Part shown: positions 40,900 through 48,940 of the stretch, piece by piece | Layout: the number at the start of each line of letters is the position of its first letter | Position numbering within the stretch: the first letter of the stretch is position 1 | Origin: Caenispirillum bisanense | Lineage (GTDB): Bacteria; Pseudomonadota; Alphaproteobacteria; Rhodospirillales; Rhodospirillaceae | Length of the DNA stretch: 64,000 nt | Reading direction: 5' to 3' | Assembly (NCBI RefSeq): GCF_900230255.1 | Contig: NZ_OCNJ01000002.1 | Span: 186,001 to 250,000 of the forward strand | The notes under the pieces: generated by a model | Told to the model about the DNA's origin: nothing | Database searches by the model: none | Seen by the model: the letters and a program-made list of their open reading frames with translations, nothing else | Program-made: the position numbers and the translations under genes

Positions 40900-42966
40900 C
40901 TATACCTGCGCGATGCGCCCGGGGATAGCCGCTGCATCGTCCTCCGCCGCGGACGGCTCTTCCGCGCCGGCGCTGTCGGGCACCGCCGGCAGGACGAAGT
41001 GGAAGGCGCTGCCGGCGTCGGGTTCCGAGGTCACCCAGATGCGGCCGCCGTTGCGCTCGATGATGCGCTGGCAGATGGCGAGGCCGACGCCGGTGCCGGG
41101 GAACTGCCCCGGCCCGTGCAGGCGCTTGAACAGGCCGAACACGCTGGTCAGGCTGTCGCTCGGGATGCCGATGCCGTTGTCGCGGACGGTGAACTGCCAG
41201 CCGTCGGCCACCCGCGCTGCCAGGATGGTCACCTGCGGCCGCCGCACCGGGTGGCGGAACTTCAGGGAGTTGCCGATGAGGTTCTGGAACACCTGCATGA
41301 TCTGCAGCGGCTCGACGTAGACAGTCGGCAGCCGCCCGGCGACCACCGACGCGCCCGTCTCGCGGATGGTGGCGGCCAGGTTGTCGAGCGCCGTCGACAG
41401 GGCGATGGCGGCGTCCACCGGCTCCGGCCGCGCCGCTTCCGAGCCGAGGCGGGAGTAGGTGAGCAGCCCCTGCACCAGCGCCCGCATGCGCAGCGCCCCT
41501 TCCTCGATGTACGACAGGAACGAGCGGCCGTCGTCGTCCAGCCGGTCGTCGAAGCGCCGGCGCACCAGCTGGGCGTAGCCGACCATGGTGCGCACCGGTT
41601 CCTGCAGGTCGTGGGAGGCGACGTAGGCGAAGCGTTCCAGTTCGCCGTTGGACCGGGTGAGTTCGTCGAGGGTGCGGCGCAGGGCGTCTTCCATGGCTTT
41701 GCGCTCGGTCACGTCGGTCAGCACGCAGACGATGCCGACGGTGATGCCGGCGGCGTCGCGCACCGGGGCGCAGGCCGCCTCGAAGGCATGGCCGGCGGCG
41801 ACGATCCCGGTGGAGGCGGAGGCGCCGGCGGCGGCGCGCTCGACCACGGCGTCGAAGCCCGGCACCGCGGCGGCGGCGTCGGCCAGCAGGCGGCCGGGGG
41901 CGAGTTCGGCGATGTCGGCCAGCAGCGGCACCATGCGCCCTTCCAGCAACTGGATGCGGCCCTCGGCATCGGTGACGACCAGCACGACGGGGGCATTGGC
42001 GATGACCAGCCGCAGCCGCTGCTCGCTCTCGGCGAGGGCGCGCGCCTGGACGGCGCGGGCGTCGTCGTCGTCGGCGATGCTGCGGGCGAGGCGGCGGGCG
42101 CGGGCGAGGAACACCCCGAGCAGCGCCAGCATGGCGAGGGAAAGGGCCGCCATGGTGGCGAGCACGGTGGCGTCGAGGCGGGCGCCCGGCATGTGCGGCG
42201 TCCAGCTGGCGGTCGCCACCGGCGCGCCGTCGAGGGTGGTGAGCCGCCTGCTCGCCGCGTGTTCCGCCGGCAGGGGCTGGCCCGGGGCGGTGAGGGTGAG
42301 GCCCTTGAGCTTGTAGCCTTCGGCGATCTCGGCCAGCCATTCGGGGTCGAGCCGGCGCGCGACGACCAGAACGGCCTGCGGATCGGGCGTCGGCGGGCTG
42401 TCGGCGCGCTCGGGCACGAAGCGGGAGACGCCGACCACCGCCGGCTCGCCGTCGAGCAGGGCGAGCCCGGCCGCCCACTGCGGCTGCGGCTCGCTGGGGG
42501 CGGCGCGGGCGGCGCGCACGAGATCGGCGAAGCCGGCGCCCAGGGACGACGCCTCGGGCGGCGTCATCCGCTCGCCATCCCTGGCACCGTAGAGCAGGTC
42601 GCCGCCGCCGGCGATCACCAGCGACAGGTCGGCGCCGAAGGCCTCGGACAGGTACTGGCCGATGTTGTTGTCGCCCCACACGGGGTCGGGGGCCACCAGC
42701 ACGTTGGCGATGGCGTCGTCCCACCAGGTGTAGTCGCGCGCCGTCATGCCGAAGCGCCGTTCTTCGGCGGCCAGCACGGTGTGCAGCAGGTCCACCGAGG
42801 CGTCGGTGGCGGTGCGGGTACGGGCGCGATCGGCGAGCACCCACAGGGCGGCCATGGCCACCACCCATACGACGACGATGAGCAGGACGGCACGCACCAG
42901 CCGGCTCAGGAGCGCGACGGTCGGGGACGCCGGAACGGGGGGTGGCTGCGCCAAGGGTGGGAACAT
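40900..42966 (-). CDS. membrane sensor histidine kinase with CHASE4 and PAS domains
   Basis: A 688-residue kinase. TM1 is about 22-44, a periplasmic CHASE4-type sensor about 55-255 (DYTWWDDAIANV is the typical motif), TM2 about 268-287 and PAS about 315-420. The HisKA phosphoacceptor is His452 in FAYVASHDLQEPVRT. The HATPase has NLIGNSLKFRH, RDNGIGIP and GTGVGLAICQRI. It is the phytochrome-like H-box class also seen at 15074. No response regulator is adjacent; the next gene downstream is the SLC13-like permease, which it may sense or control indirectly. Confidence 0.92.
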   Translation of the reverse strand: MFPPLAQPPPVPASPTVALLSRLVRAVLLIVVVWVVAMAALWVLADRARTRTATDASVDLLHTVLAAEERRFGMTARDYTWWDDAIANVLVAPDPVWGDNNIGQYLSEAFGADLSLVIAGGGDLLYGARDGERMTPPEASSLGAGFADLVRAARAAPSEPQPQWAAGLALLDGEPAVVGVSRFVPERADSPPTPDPQAVLVVARRLDPEWLAEIAEGYKLKGLTLTAPGQPLPAEHAASRRLTTLDGAPVATASWTPHMPGARLDATVLATMAALSLAMLALLGVFLARARRLARSIADDDDARAVQARALAESEQRLRLVIANAPVVLVVTDAEGRIQLLEGRMVPLLADIAELAPGRLLADAAAAVPGFDAVVERAAAGASASTGIVAAGHAFEAACAPVRDAAGITVGIVCVLTDVTERKAMEDALRRTLDELTRSNGELERFAYVASHDLQEPVRTMVGYAQLVRRRFDDRLDDDGRSFLSYIEEGALRMRALVQGLLTYSRLGSEAARPEPVDAAIALSTALDNLAATIRETGASVVAGRLPTVYVEPLQIMQVFQNLIGNSLKFRHPVRRPQVTILAARVADGWQFTVRDNGIGIPSDSLTSVFGLFKRLHGPGQFPGTGVGLAICQRIIERNGGRIWVTSEPDAGSAFHFVLPAVPDSAGAEEPSAAEDDAAAIPGRIAQV

Positions 42967-43097
42967 CCGAATGCCACTAACGAATGAATGGTATCAGCGC
43001 CGCGCCGCCGCGTCATCCGTGGCGTGATCGGGCCATCCGGGGCCGGGGGCGGGAGGCCTGCGCGAACCTCCGGCGGGCTCCGCCGTTTAGCCCTTCC

Positions 43098-44942
43098 ATG
43101 GACGGCACCCTCTTCATCTTCGTCGCGACCACCATCGTCGGCGGCGTCGCGGCGCAATGGGTCGGGTGGCGCACCCGCATCCCGCCCATCGTGCTCCTGT
43201 TCGGCCTCGGCCTGGTGGTCGGGCCCGTCACCGGCCTCATCCGGCCGGGCGAGCAGCTCGGCCACGGGCTCGAGGTCATCGTCGGCATGGCGGTCGCCGT
43301 CGTGGTGTTCGAGGGCGGGTTGAAGCTCGACTTGCGGGAATTGCGCGAGGTCAAGGTGGGGATCTCGCGCCTCGTCGTGCTGGGGCTGCCGCTCAATTGG
43401 CTGTTCGGGACGCTGGCGGCGCACTGGATCGTCGGCGTCGGCTGGGGTCCGTCGGTGCTGTTCGGCGCCATCATGGTGGTGACCGGCCCGACCGTCATCC
43501 TGCCGCTGCTGCGCCAGGTGCGGCTGAAGCGGCGGCCGGCCTCGCTGCTCAAGTGGGAGGCGGTGGTCAACGACCCGTTCGGCGCGATGATCGCCGTGCT
43601 GGTGCTGGAATACCTCATCGTCGTCGCGCCGCACGAGCCGGACGGCAGCGGCGCCGTCGCCCTGCTCGGGCGCGTCATGCTGGCGCTGCTGGCGTCTGGG
43701 ATCATGGCGCTGGCGGCGGCGCTGGCGGTGCGGCACGCCTTCCACCGCGACAAGGTGCCGGAGGTGCTGCGCACGCCGCTGCTGCTGGCCGGCGCCCTCG
43801 GCCTCTATGCCGCCGCCAACCTGCTGCAGGCGGAGGCCGGGCTGTTCGCGGCCACCGTCTTCGGGCTGGCGCTGGCGAACCTGCAGATCACCGGCCTGAA
43901 GCCGCTCAGCCGCAACAAGGAGTCGCTGAGCACCATGCTGGTGTCGGCGCTGTTCATCCTGCTGGCGGCCAACCTGTCCTTCGCCGACTTCGAGACGGTG
44001 CCGTGGGCGGTGGCGGTGCTGGTGGGCGTGGTGCTGGTGGCGGTGCGGCCGGCCGCCATCCTGATCGCCACCCTGTGGAGCGGCCTGCCGTGGCGGGAGC
44101 GCCTGCTGGTCGCCTGGATCGGGCCGCGCGGCATCGTGGCGGCGGCCCTGGCCGGCATCGCCGGCGGCCGGCTGGCCGACGCCGGCTATCGCGGGGCGGA
44201 CCTCATCGAGCCCATGGTCTATGCCGTCATCGCCGCTTCGGTGGTGTTCCAGGGCATGACCCTCGGCCCGCTGGCGCGGCGCCTCGGCCTGCGCGGCGGC
44301 TCGCGGCCCGGCATCCTCATCGTCGGCGCCAACCCGTGGACCACCCGCCTGGCGCAGGTGCTGGGCGAGGCGGGGGTGCCGGTGCTCATGGCCGACCAGT
44401 CGTGGGCCGCCCTGCGGCCGGCGCGCGAGCACGACATCCCCGGGCTCGCCGTCGAGATCCTGTCGGCCGAGGTGGAGGCGGCGCTCGACAGCGGCTTCGC
44501 CGACTACGTGCTCGCCGCCACCGAGGACGACGCCTACAACGCCCTGGTCTGCGCCCGTTTCGCGCCCGAGTTGGGGCGCGAGCGGGTGCACCAGCTGGCG
44601 CTCGCCCACGGCAAGTCGCGCGACAGCCGCCGCCTGCCGGAGCTGGACTGGCGCGGCAAGATCGTCGCCGCCCCCGGCCTCGACTTCGCCACCGCCAACG
44701 ACCTGCTGCGCGAGGGCTGGCGGTTCGAGGTGCGGCATCCGCAGGCGCTCGACGGATCCATCGGCGATCAGGTGCGCGGTCCGGGCGACCTGCCGCTGAT
44801 GATCCTGAAGGAGGACGGCCGCATCGTCTTCAACACGCGCGAGCGCACCGCCCGTGCCCGCGACGGCGACTGCCTGGTCTACTTCGCCCCGCCGCCGGAG
44901 GAATCCCCGGCCCGAGCCGACGCCCGGCTGGCGGCCGACTGA
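43098..44942 (+). CDS. NhaP-type cation:proton antiporter with TrkA-like C-terminal domains
   Basis: A 614-residue CPA1 antiporter. The membrane region (about 1-395) shows VVVFEGGLKLDLREL, VTGPTVILPLLRQVRLKRRP and the catalytic-type KWEAVVNDPFGAMIAV (Asn-Asp pair). GPRGIVAAALAGIAGG is the late conserved helix. A Rossmann-like TrkA-N segment starts at RPGILIVGANPWTTRLAQVL (about residue 410) and a further domain follows to residue 600. Cation specificity cannot be read. The start at 43098 is the Met directly before the first helix; upstream codons are arginine-rich. Divergent from the CHASE4 kinase. Confidence 0.9.
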   Translation: MDGTLFIFVATTIVGGVAAQWVGWRTRIPPIVLLFGLGLVVGPVTGLIRPGEQLGHGLEVIVGMAVAVVVFEGGLKLDLRELREVKVGISRLVVLGLPLNWLFGTLAAHWIVGVGWGPSVLFGAIMVVTGPTVILPLLRQVRLKRRPASLLKWEAVVNDPFGAMIAVLVLEYLIVVAPHEPDGSGAVALLGRVMLALLASGIMALAAALAVRHAFHRDKVPEVLRTPLLLAGALGLYAAANLLQAEAGLFAATVFGLALANLQITGLKPLSRNKESLSTMLVSALFILLAANLSFADFETVPWAVAVLVGVVLVAVRPAAILIATLWSGLPWRERLLVAWIGPRGIVAAALAGIAGGRLADAGYRGADLIEPMVYAVIAASVVFQGMTLGPLARRLGLRGGSRPGILIVGANPWTTRLAQVLGEAGVPVLMADQSWAALRPAREHDIPGLAVEILSAEVEAALDSGFADYVLAATEDDAYNALVCARFAPELGRERVHQLALAHGKSRDSRRLPELDWRGKIVAAPGLDFATANDLLREGWRFEVRHPQALDGSIGDQVRGPGDLPLMILKEDGRIVFNTRERTARARDGDCLVYFAPPPEESPARADARLAAD

Positions 44943-45065
44943 CCGCCGGCGGCCGCGGCGGCGGGCGATCTTTCGGTATATCCGGCTATCCTCATGCTGG
45001 CCGCGACCGGCCCCCCGTGGGTTGAACCGGCGCATGGCGACTCCGCATACTGTCGGGGGTGGTTT

Positions 45066-45088
45066 CCGGCCGGCGCGACGCCGGCCGG
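45066..45088. repeat. perfect 10-bp inverted repeat upstream of the PhyR-like gene
   Basis: CCGGCCGGCG (45066-45075) pairs with CGCCGGCCGG (45079-45088) around CGA, 45 bp before the start codon of the next gene. It would form a very stable leader hairpin or an operator. No terminator T-run is present. Confidence 0.6.
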
Positions 45089-45133
45089 CGGAGAATTGAT
45101 GCGACAGTCCCGCTAACGAGGCCGGATTCCGCC

Positions 45134-45556
45134 ATGCTCGATGCTTCCGCCCTGCGCCACCATCTGCCCCGCCTGCGCCGTCACGCCTACCTTCTCACCG
45201 GATCGCGCATGGCCGCCGACTGCGCCGTCGCCATGGCGGTGGCGCGCCTGCCGCGCGACCCGTCACGGCGGCCGCAGGCGCCGTCGCTGACCGCCGTGTT
45301 CCGGGAACTCCACGCCGCGACCGAACAACTGGTCTGCCCCGCCGATGACGGCCTGCCGCCGCTGCACGTGCGCCTGCTCGCCCTGCCGGCGGAACAGCGT
45401 GGCCTGGTGGTGCTGGTGACCGTGGAGTGGGTGTCGTTGGACGAGGCCTGTGCCGTCTGCGACGTGGCGCCGCACCACGGGCCGGAGCTGCTGGCCGAGG
45501 GCCGGGCGGCGCTGGAGGCGCGCTACCGGCCGGGTCGCCTGTCACGCGCCCTGTGA
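45134..45556 (+). CDS. stand-alone PhyR-like sigma-factor-mimic domain protein
   Basis: A 140-residue protein resembling the N-terminal sigma-like domain of PhyR, the general stress response regulator of Alphaproteobacteria. The first half LRHHLPRLRRHAYLLTGSRM and the later LLALPAEQRGLVVLVTVEWV, SLDEACAVCDV match sigma2-like and sigma4-like helices. The DNA-recognition part of a true ECF sigma-4 region is missing (HHGPELLAEGRAALEA in place of a G-T-V-K-S-R type helix). There is no receiver domain after it. It could bind a NepR-type anti-sigma factor without phosphorylation control, or be a decayed PhyR or ECF factor. No nepR or ecfG gene is visible nearby. Confidence 0.65.
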   Translation: MLDASALRHHLPRLRRHAYLLTGSRMAADCAVAMAVARLPRDPSRRPQAPSLTAVFRELHAATEQLVCPADDGLPPLHVRLLALPAEQRGLVVLVTVEWVSLDEACAVCDVAPHHGPELLAEGRAALEARYRPGRLSRAL

Positions 45557-45775
45557 GTGGTGCCGGGGGAAGGCAAAGGCGGCGGATCCATCGTCACGCC
45601 GGATGTCGGGGTGGTCCACGTGGCGATGGAACGCGCCGCCTTCGGGTGAGAAACACCGGAAGTCGACATCGTGTTCCACTATGGACCGGACTTCGGTGTC
45701 GTCTGGGAAAACCTGACGCATCCGTCGGTTTCGTTTGACGGTGACTTTCCCGCGTCTGTCGCGTCGCCAAAGAAG
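45557..45775 (+). other. non-coding gap, possible gene remnant
   Basis: Between the PhyR-like gene and the tRNA terminator no intact gene is supported. In the same frame as the PhyR-like gene, past its stop, two protein-like stretches can be read, separated by an in-frame TGA near 45647: one ending GVVHVAMERAAFG and another with VDIVFHYGPDFGVVWENL. Base composition is less GC-rich here than in neighbours. This may be a decayed gene or 3' flank of the tRNA altered by past insertion. Evidence is weak. Confidence 0.3.
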
Positions 45776-45804
45776 AAAGGCCCGACCGTGGTGGTCGGGC
45801 CTTT
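45776..45804 (-). terminator. terminator of tRNA-Thr
   Basis: AAAGGCCCGACC (45776-45787) pairs over 12 bp with GGTCGGGCCTTT (45793-45804) around a 5-base loop. On the minus strand it follows the tRNA 3' end by 7 bp and runs into TTTCTTCTTT. It can also stop plus-strand transcription from the PhyR-like gene. Confidence 0.88.
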
Positions 45805-45811
45805 CCGAAAC

Positions 45812-45886
<75 letters not shown>

Positions 45887-45903
45887 GCCGGGAAGAGGCC
45901 GGG

Positions 45904-45932
45904 AAAATAGGCGACCCTTCCTGGATTTGCAA
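45904..45932 (-). promoter_or_regulatory. sigma-70-type promoter of tRNA-Thr
   Basis: On the minus strand, TTGCAA (45927-45932) and TATTTT (45904-45909) are separated by exactly 17 bp. A start site near 45897 would lie about 11 bases before the mature tRNA 5' end at 45886. Confidence 0.7.
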
Positions 45933-46017
45933 GCGGCAATGCGATGCCGCTTTCAAAAGCCGCGGCGGCGCATACAATCGCTCCGATTCGCAGTTCGATC
46001 GGGGAACCACAGCCAAA

Positions 46018-46896
46018 ATGACCGACGTCGCCGCCGCACCATCTGCCTTCACCGCCCGCCTCGGCCAATGGGTCGAGAGCGTGCCCGTCCAGCGGGCGAT
46101 CATGGTGCTGATCATCCTGAACGGCGTCACCCTCGGCCTGGAAACCTCGGACGCCGTCGTGGCCGCCGTCGGGCCGGCGCTGCACCTGTTCGACCGGCTG
46201 GTGCTGGCCGTCTTCACCTTCGAGATCCTGGCCAAGCTGGGCTACCGCCGCCTCGGGTTCTTCCGCGACGGCTGGAACGTGTTCGACTTCATCATCGTCG
46301 CCATCGCCCTGGTGCCGGCCAGCGGCCCGCTCGCCGTGCTGCGTACGCTGCGAATCCTGCGCGTGCTGCGCCTCATCTCGGTGGTGCCGCAGATGCGCCG
46401 CGTGGTGACGGCGCTGGTGTCGGCCATTCCGGGGCTGTTCTCGGTCTGCGCCATCATCGCGCTGTGCTTCTACGTCGGCGCGGTGCTGGCGACCAAGCTG
46501 TTCGGCAACAGCTTCCCCGACTGGTTCGGCACCATCGGCGCCTCGCTCTACACCCTGTTCCAGGTGATGACCCTGGAAAGCTGGTCCATGGGCATCGTGC
46601 GGCCGGTGATGGAGGTCTACCCCTACGCCTGGATGTTCTTCGTCCCCTTCATCGTCACCATGACCTTCGCCATTCTGAACCTGTTCATCGGCATCGTGGT
46701 CGACGCCATGTCCCAGGTCGCCCAGGCGGAGCGCGAGGAGGCGGCGGCGGAAGTGACGGCGGACGTGAAGACGGAAATGGCCGTCATCCATGCCGAGGAT
46801 CACGCCGATCTCTCCGCCATCCGCGCCGAGCTGGCCGAAATGAAGGCCATGCTGCGGACCCTGGCGCCGGCCCGCGACGGCACCGCGGCCGAATGA
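46018..46896 (+). CDS. voltage-gated sodium channel, bacterial NaV type
   Basis: A 292-residue six-helix ion channel subunit that should form a homotetramer. The voltage sensor S4 is RTLRILRVLRLISVVPQMRR, with regularly spaced arginines. The selectivity filter is TLESWS (residues 185-190), the sequence of Na+-selective bacterial channels such as NaChBac and NavAb. S6 is FVPFIVTMTFAILNLFIGIV. The cytoplasmic tail (about 240-292) is acidic and helical, fitting the C-terminal coiled-coil bundle. Roles in such bacteria include flagellar motility, chemotaxis and pH homeostasis. It is preceded by tRNA-Thr on the opposite strand. Confidence 0.94.
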   Translation: MTDVAAAPSAFTARLGQWVESVPVQRAIMVLIILNGVTLGLETSDAVVAAVGPALHLFDRLVLAVFTFEILAKLGYRRLGFFRDGWNVFDFIIVAIALVPASGPLAVLRTLRILRVLRLISVVPQMRRVVTALVSAIPGLFSVCAIIALCFYVGAVLATKLFGNSFPDWFGTIGASLYTLFQVMTLESWSMGIVRPVMEVYPYAWMFFVPFIVTMTFAILNLFIGIVVDAMSQVAQAEREEAAAEVTADVKTEMAVIHAEDHADLSAIRAELAEMKAMLRTLAPARDGTAAE

Positions 46897-46921
46897 TCCG
46901 GCCGCGGCATCCGGCCGCGGG

Positions 46922-47611
46922 TCAGTGCCCCGGCCGGGTGCCGAACACGGCGGTGCCCACCCGCACGTGCGTGGCGCCGAGGGCGATGGCGGTCGGATAG
47001 TCGTCGCTCATGCCCATGGAGATCACGGGCAGCCCGTTGCGGCGGGCGATCTCGCGCAGCAGGGCGAAGTGCAGCGCCGGCTCCTCGTCCACCGGCGGGA
47101 TGCACATGACGCCCCGCACCTCGAGCTTCAGCTCGTCGCGGCAGCGGGCGATGAAGGCGTCGGCCTCCTCGGGCGCGATGCCGGCCTTCTGCGGCTCCTT
47201 CCCCGTGTTGACCTGCACCAGCACGGGGATGCGGCGGCCCTGCTTGTCCATTTCGGCGGCCAGCGCGACGGCGATCTTGTCGCGGTCCACCGTTTCGATG
47301 ACGTCGAACAGCGCCACCGCCTCCTTCGCCTTGTTGGACTGCAGCGGGCCGATGAGGTGCAGCTCGACGCCGGGGAAGCGCTCCTTCAGCGCCGGCCACT
47401 TGCCCTGCGCCTCCTGCACGCGGTTCTCGCCGAACACCCGCTGGCCGGCCTCCAGCACGGGCACGATGCGGTCCTCGCCGTGCACCTTGGAGACGGCGAC
47501 CAGCGTCACCGACTCGGGGTCGCGGGCGGCGTCGCGGGCGGCCTTGGCGATGGCGTCGCGCACGGTGGCGAGGTTGGCGGCGGGATCGACGGGGGAGGAC
47601 TGGTCGGACAT
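46922..47611 (-). CDS. yggS: YggS-family pyridoxal phosphate homeostasis protein
   Basis: A 229-residue PLP-binding protein of the YggS/PLPBP family, folded as a single TIM-barrel-like domain. The PLP lysine is Lys42 in TLVAVSKVHG. Other conserved segments are FGENRVQEAQGKW, HLIGPLQSNKAK, VLVQVNTGKEPQKAG, and SMGMSDDYPTAIALGATHVR at the phosphate site. It buffers and delivers PLP rather than acting as an enzyme. Divergent from the ThiE-like gene with only 33 bp between starts. Confidence 0.95.
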   Translation of the reverse strand: MSDQSSPVDPAANLATVRDAIAKAARDAARDPESVTLVAVSKVHGEDRIVPVLEAGQRVFGENRVQEAQGKWPALKERFPGVELHLIGPLQSNKAKEAVALFDVIETVDRDKIAVALAAEMDKQGRRIPVLVQVNTGKEPQKAGIAPEEADAFIARCRDELKLEVRGVMCIPPVDEEPALHFALLREIARRNGLPVISMGMSDDYPTAIALGATHVRVGTAVFGTRPGH

Positions 47612-47644
47612 GGCGGCGGCGGAACCCGGTGCTAGAGTGGCGGC

Positions 47645-48268
47645 ATGTGGACCCGCACCCTAGCAAAGCCCATGCGCCGGCTCAATTTCCCGAAGGACGC
47701 GCCGCCGGCCGCGCGGCCGCGCCTCGCCGTCACCGACGCCGCCCGCACGCCCGACCCGGCGGCCATGGCCGCGCGCCTGCCGCCCGGCACCGTCGTCCTG
47801 TTCCGCCATTACGACGCCCCCGACCGCCGGGCGCTGGGCGCGCGGCTGGCGCGCGTCTGCCGCCAGCGGCGCCTGTATCTGCTTGTGGCGGGCGATGCGC
47901 GCCTCGCCGCCGCCCTCGGCGCCGACGGCCTCCATCTGCCCGAATACCTGGCGCGGCGCGGCCCGCCGCCGGTGGCCCGGCTGTGGCTGCGGCGACGCGG
48001 CGGGGTGTTGACGGTCGCCGCCCATTCCCCCGCCGCGCTGGCGTGGGCGGCGGCGCTGGGGGCTGATCTCGCGCTGCTGTCGCCGGTGTTCCCGACCCGC
48101 AGCCACCCCGGCGCGGCCACGCTCGGCCCCGTGCGCTTCGCCCTGTGGGCGGGGCGGGCGGGGGTGCCGGTGGCGGCGCTCGGCGGGGTGACGGCGGCGA
48201 CGGCGCGGCGGCTGCCGGGCGCGGCGGCGCTGGCCGGCGTGCCGCCGGTCGCCACACGCTTGCCTTGA
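47645..48268 (+). CDS. thiamine phosphate synthase-like protein (ThiE/TenI family)
   Basis: A 207-residue TIM-barrel protein of the ThiE/TenI family. Recognisable segments are VLFRHYDAPDR, ALGADGLHLPEYL, LLSPVFPTRSHPGAATLGP and VPVAALGGVTAATARRLPGA. The substrate-binding INDR-type motif expected before the DG-x-HL segment is replaced by LLVAGDARLA, so thiamine phosphate synthase activity is uncertain; a TenI-like or other role is possible. No other thiamine gene and no TPP riboswitch lie nearby. The start at 47645 is the first Met; an internal Met at 47672 is an alternative. Confidence 0.8.
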   Translation: MWTRTLAKPMRRLNFPKDAPPAARPRLAVTDAARTPDPAAMAARLPPGTVVLFRHYDAPDRRALGARLARVCRQRRLYLLVAGDARLAAALGADGLHLPEYLARRGPPPVARLWLRRRGGVLTVAAHSPAALAWAAALGADLALLSPVFPTRSHPGAATLGPVRFALWAGRAGVPVAALGGVTAATARRLPGAAALAGVPPVATRLP

Positions 48269-48320
48269 TCGCTCCCCATCCTCATTTGCAGGAACGACGA
48301 TTGGTCCGCGAGGGAGCCCG

Positions 48321-48917
48321 ATGACCGCCCGCAGCCTGACCCTGACCATCAGCCGCCTGCGTCGCATGGGCGGCCCCGAGGGTCCGACGCTCACCGAGAT
48401 GTCCGGCCATTTCGCCGACCGCTCGCTGCCGCTCGCCATCCTGGTGTTCGGCCTGTTCGGCACCGTGCCGTCGCCGGGCCTGCCGACCGGCTTCCTGTTC
48501 GGCTCGCTGGTCATGCTGCTGACGGTGCAGATGATGGTCGGTGCCTCGCGCCCGGCGCTGCCCGGCTTCGTCGGCCGCCGCCGGGTGCCGCGGCGGGCGC
48601 TGGACGCCATCCTGCGCCGCGCCGTGCCGCTGCTCCGCCGCATCGAGCGCCGCTTCCGGCCGCGCCTGCCGATGGTGTCGCGGGCACCGCTGACGGTGGT
48701 GACGGCGCTGCTGCTGCTCGCCATGGGCCTGCTGCTGGCGCTGCCCATTCCCTTCGGCAACGCCGCCCCGGGTTTCGCCATCGTGGCGTTGAGCCTCGGC
48801 CTGCTGACGCGCGACGGTCTCGGCATCCTGGCCGGCTGGGCGGCGAGCCTCGCGGCCTTCGCCTTCTTCGGAGCGTTGATCTGGGGCGCCGGCGGTCTCG
48901 CCGCCCTGGCCGTCTGA
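48321..48917 (+). CDS. exoD: ExoD-family exopolysaccharide synthesis protein
   Basis: A 198-residue membrane protein of the ExoD family, first linked to exopolysaccharide production and alkaline tolerance in rhizobia. The N-terminal cytoplasmic helix (LTEMSGHFADRSLPLAILVF) leads into about four hydrophobic segments, with the family stretch PSPGLPTGFLFGSLVML and later LALPIPFGNAAPGFAIVALS. It lies 52 bp after the ThiE-like gene and 23 bp before the lipid kinase gene, so it may be in a small operon with them. Confidence 0.88.
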   Translation: MTARSLTLTISRLRRMGGPEGPTLTEMSGHFADRSLPLAILVFGLFGTVPSPGLPTGFLFGSLVMLLTVQMMVGASRPALPGFVGRRRVPRRALDAILRRAVPLLRRIERRFRPRLPMVSRAPLTVVTALLLLAMGLLLALPIPFGNAAPGFAIVALSLGLLTRDGLGILAGWAASLAAFAFFGALIWGAGGLAALAV

Positions 48918-48940
48918 CGTTCGACAGGAGAAAGCCGCCC

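Noticed and set aside
36606-40928. Frame of over 1400 codons on the plus strand across two transporter genes
   Set aside because: Low-complexity His/Gln/Arg/Gly composition and full overlap with the conserved antiporter and SLC13 genes on the other strand mark it as a shadow.
44943-45133. EcfG-type stress promoter before the PhyR-like gene
   Set aside because: I looked for a GGAAC box with a GTT-type box 16-17 bp downstream and found no convincing pair.
47612-47644. TPP riboswitch before the ThiE-like gene
   Set aside because: Only 33 bp separate it from the divergent yggS start, too short for a TPP riboswitch, and no conserved core is seen.
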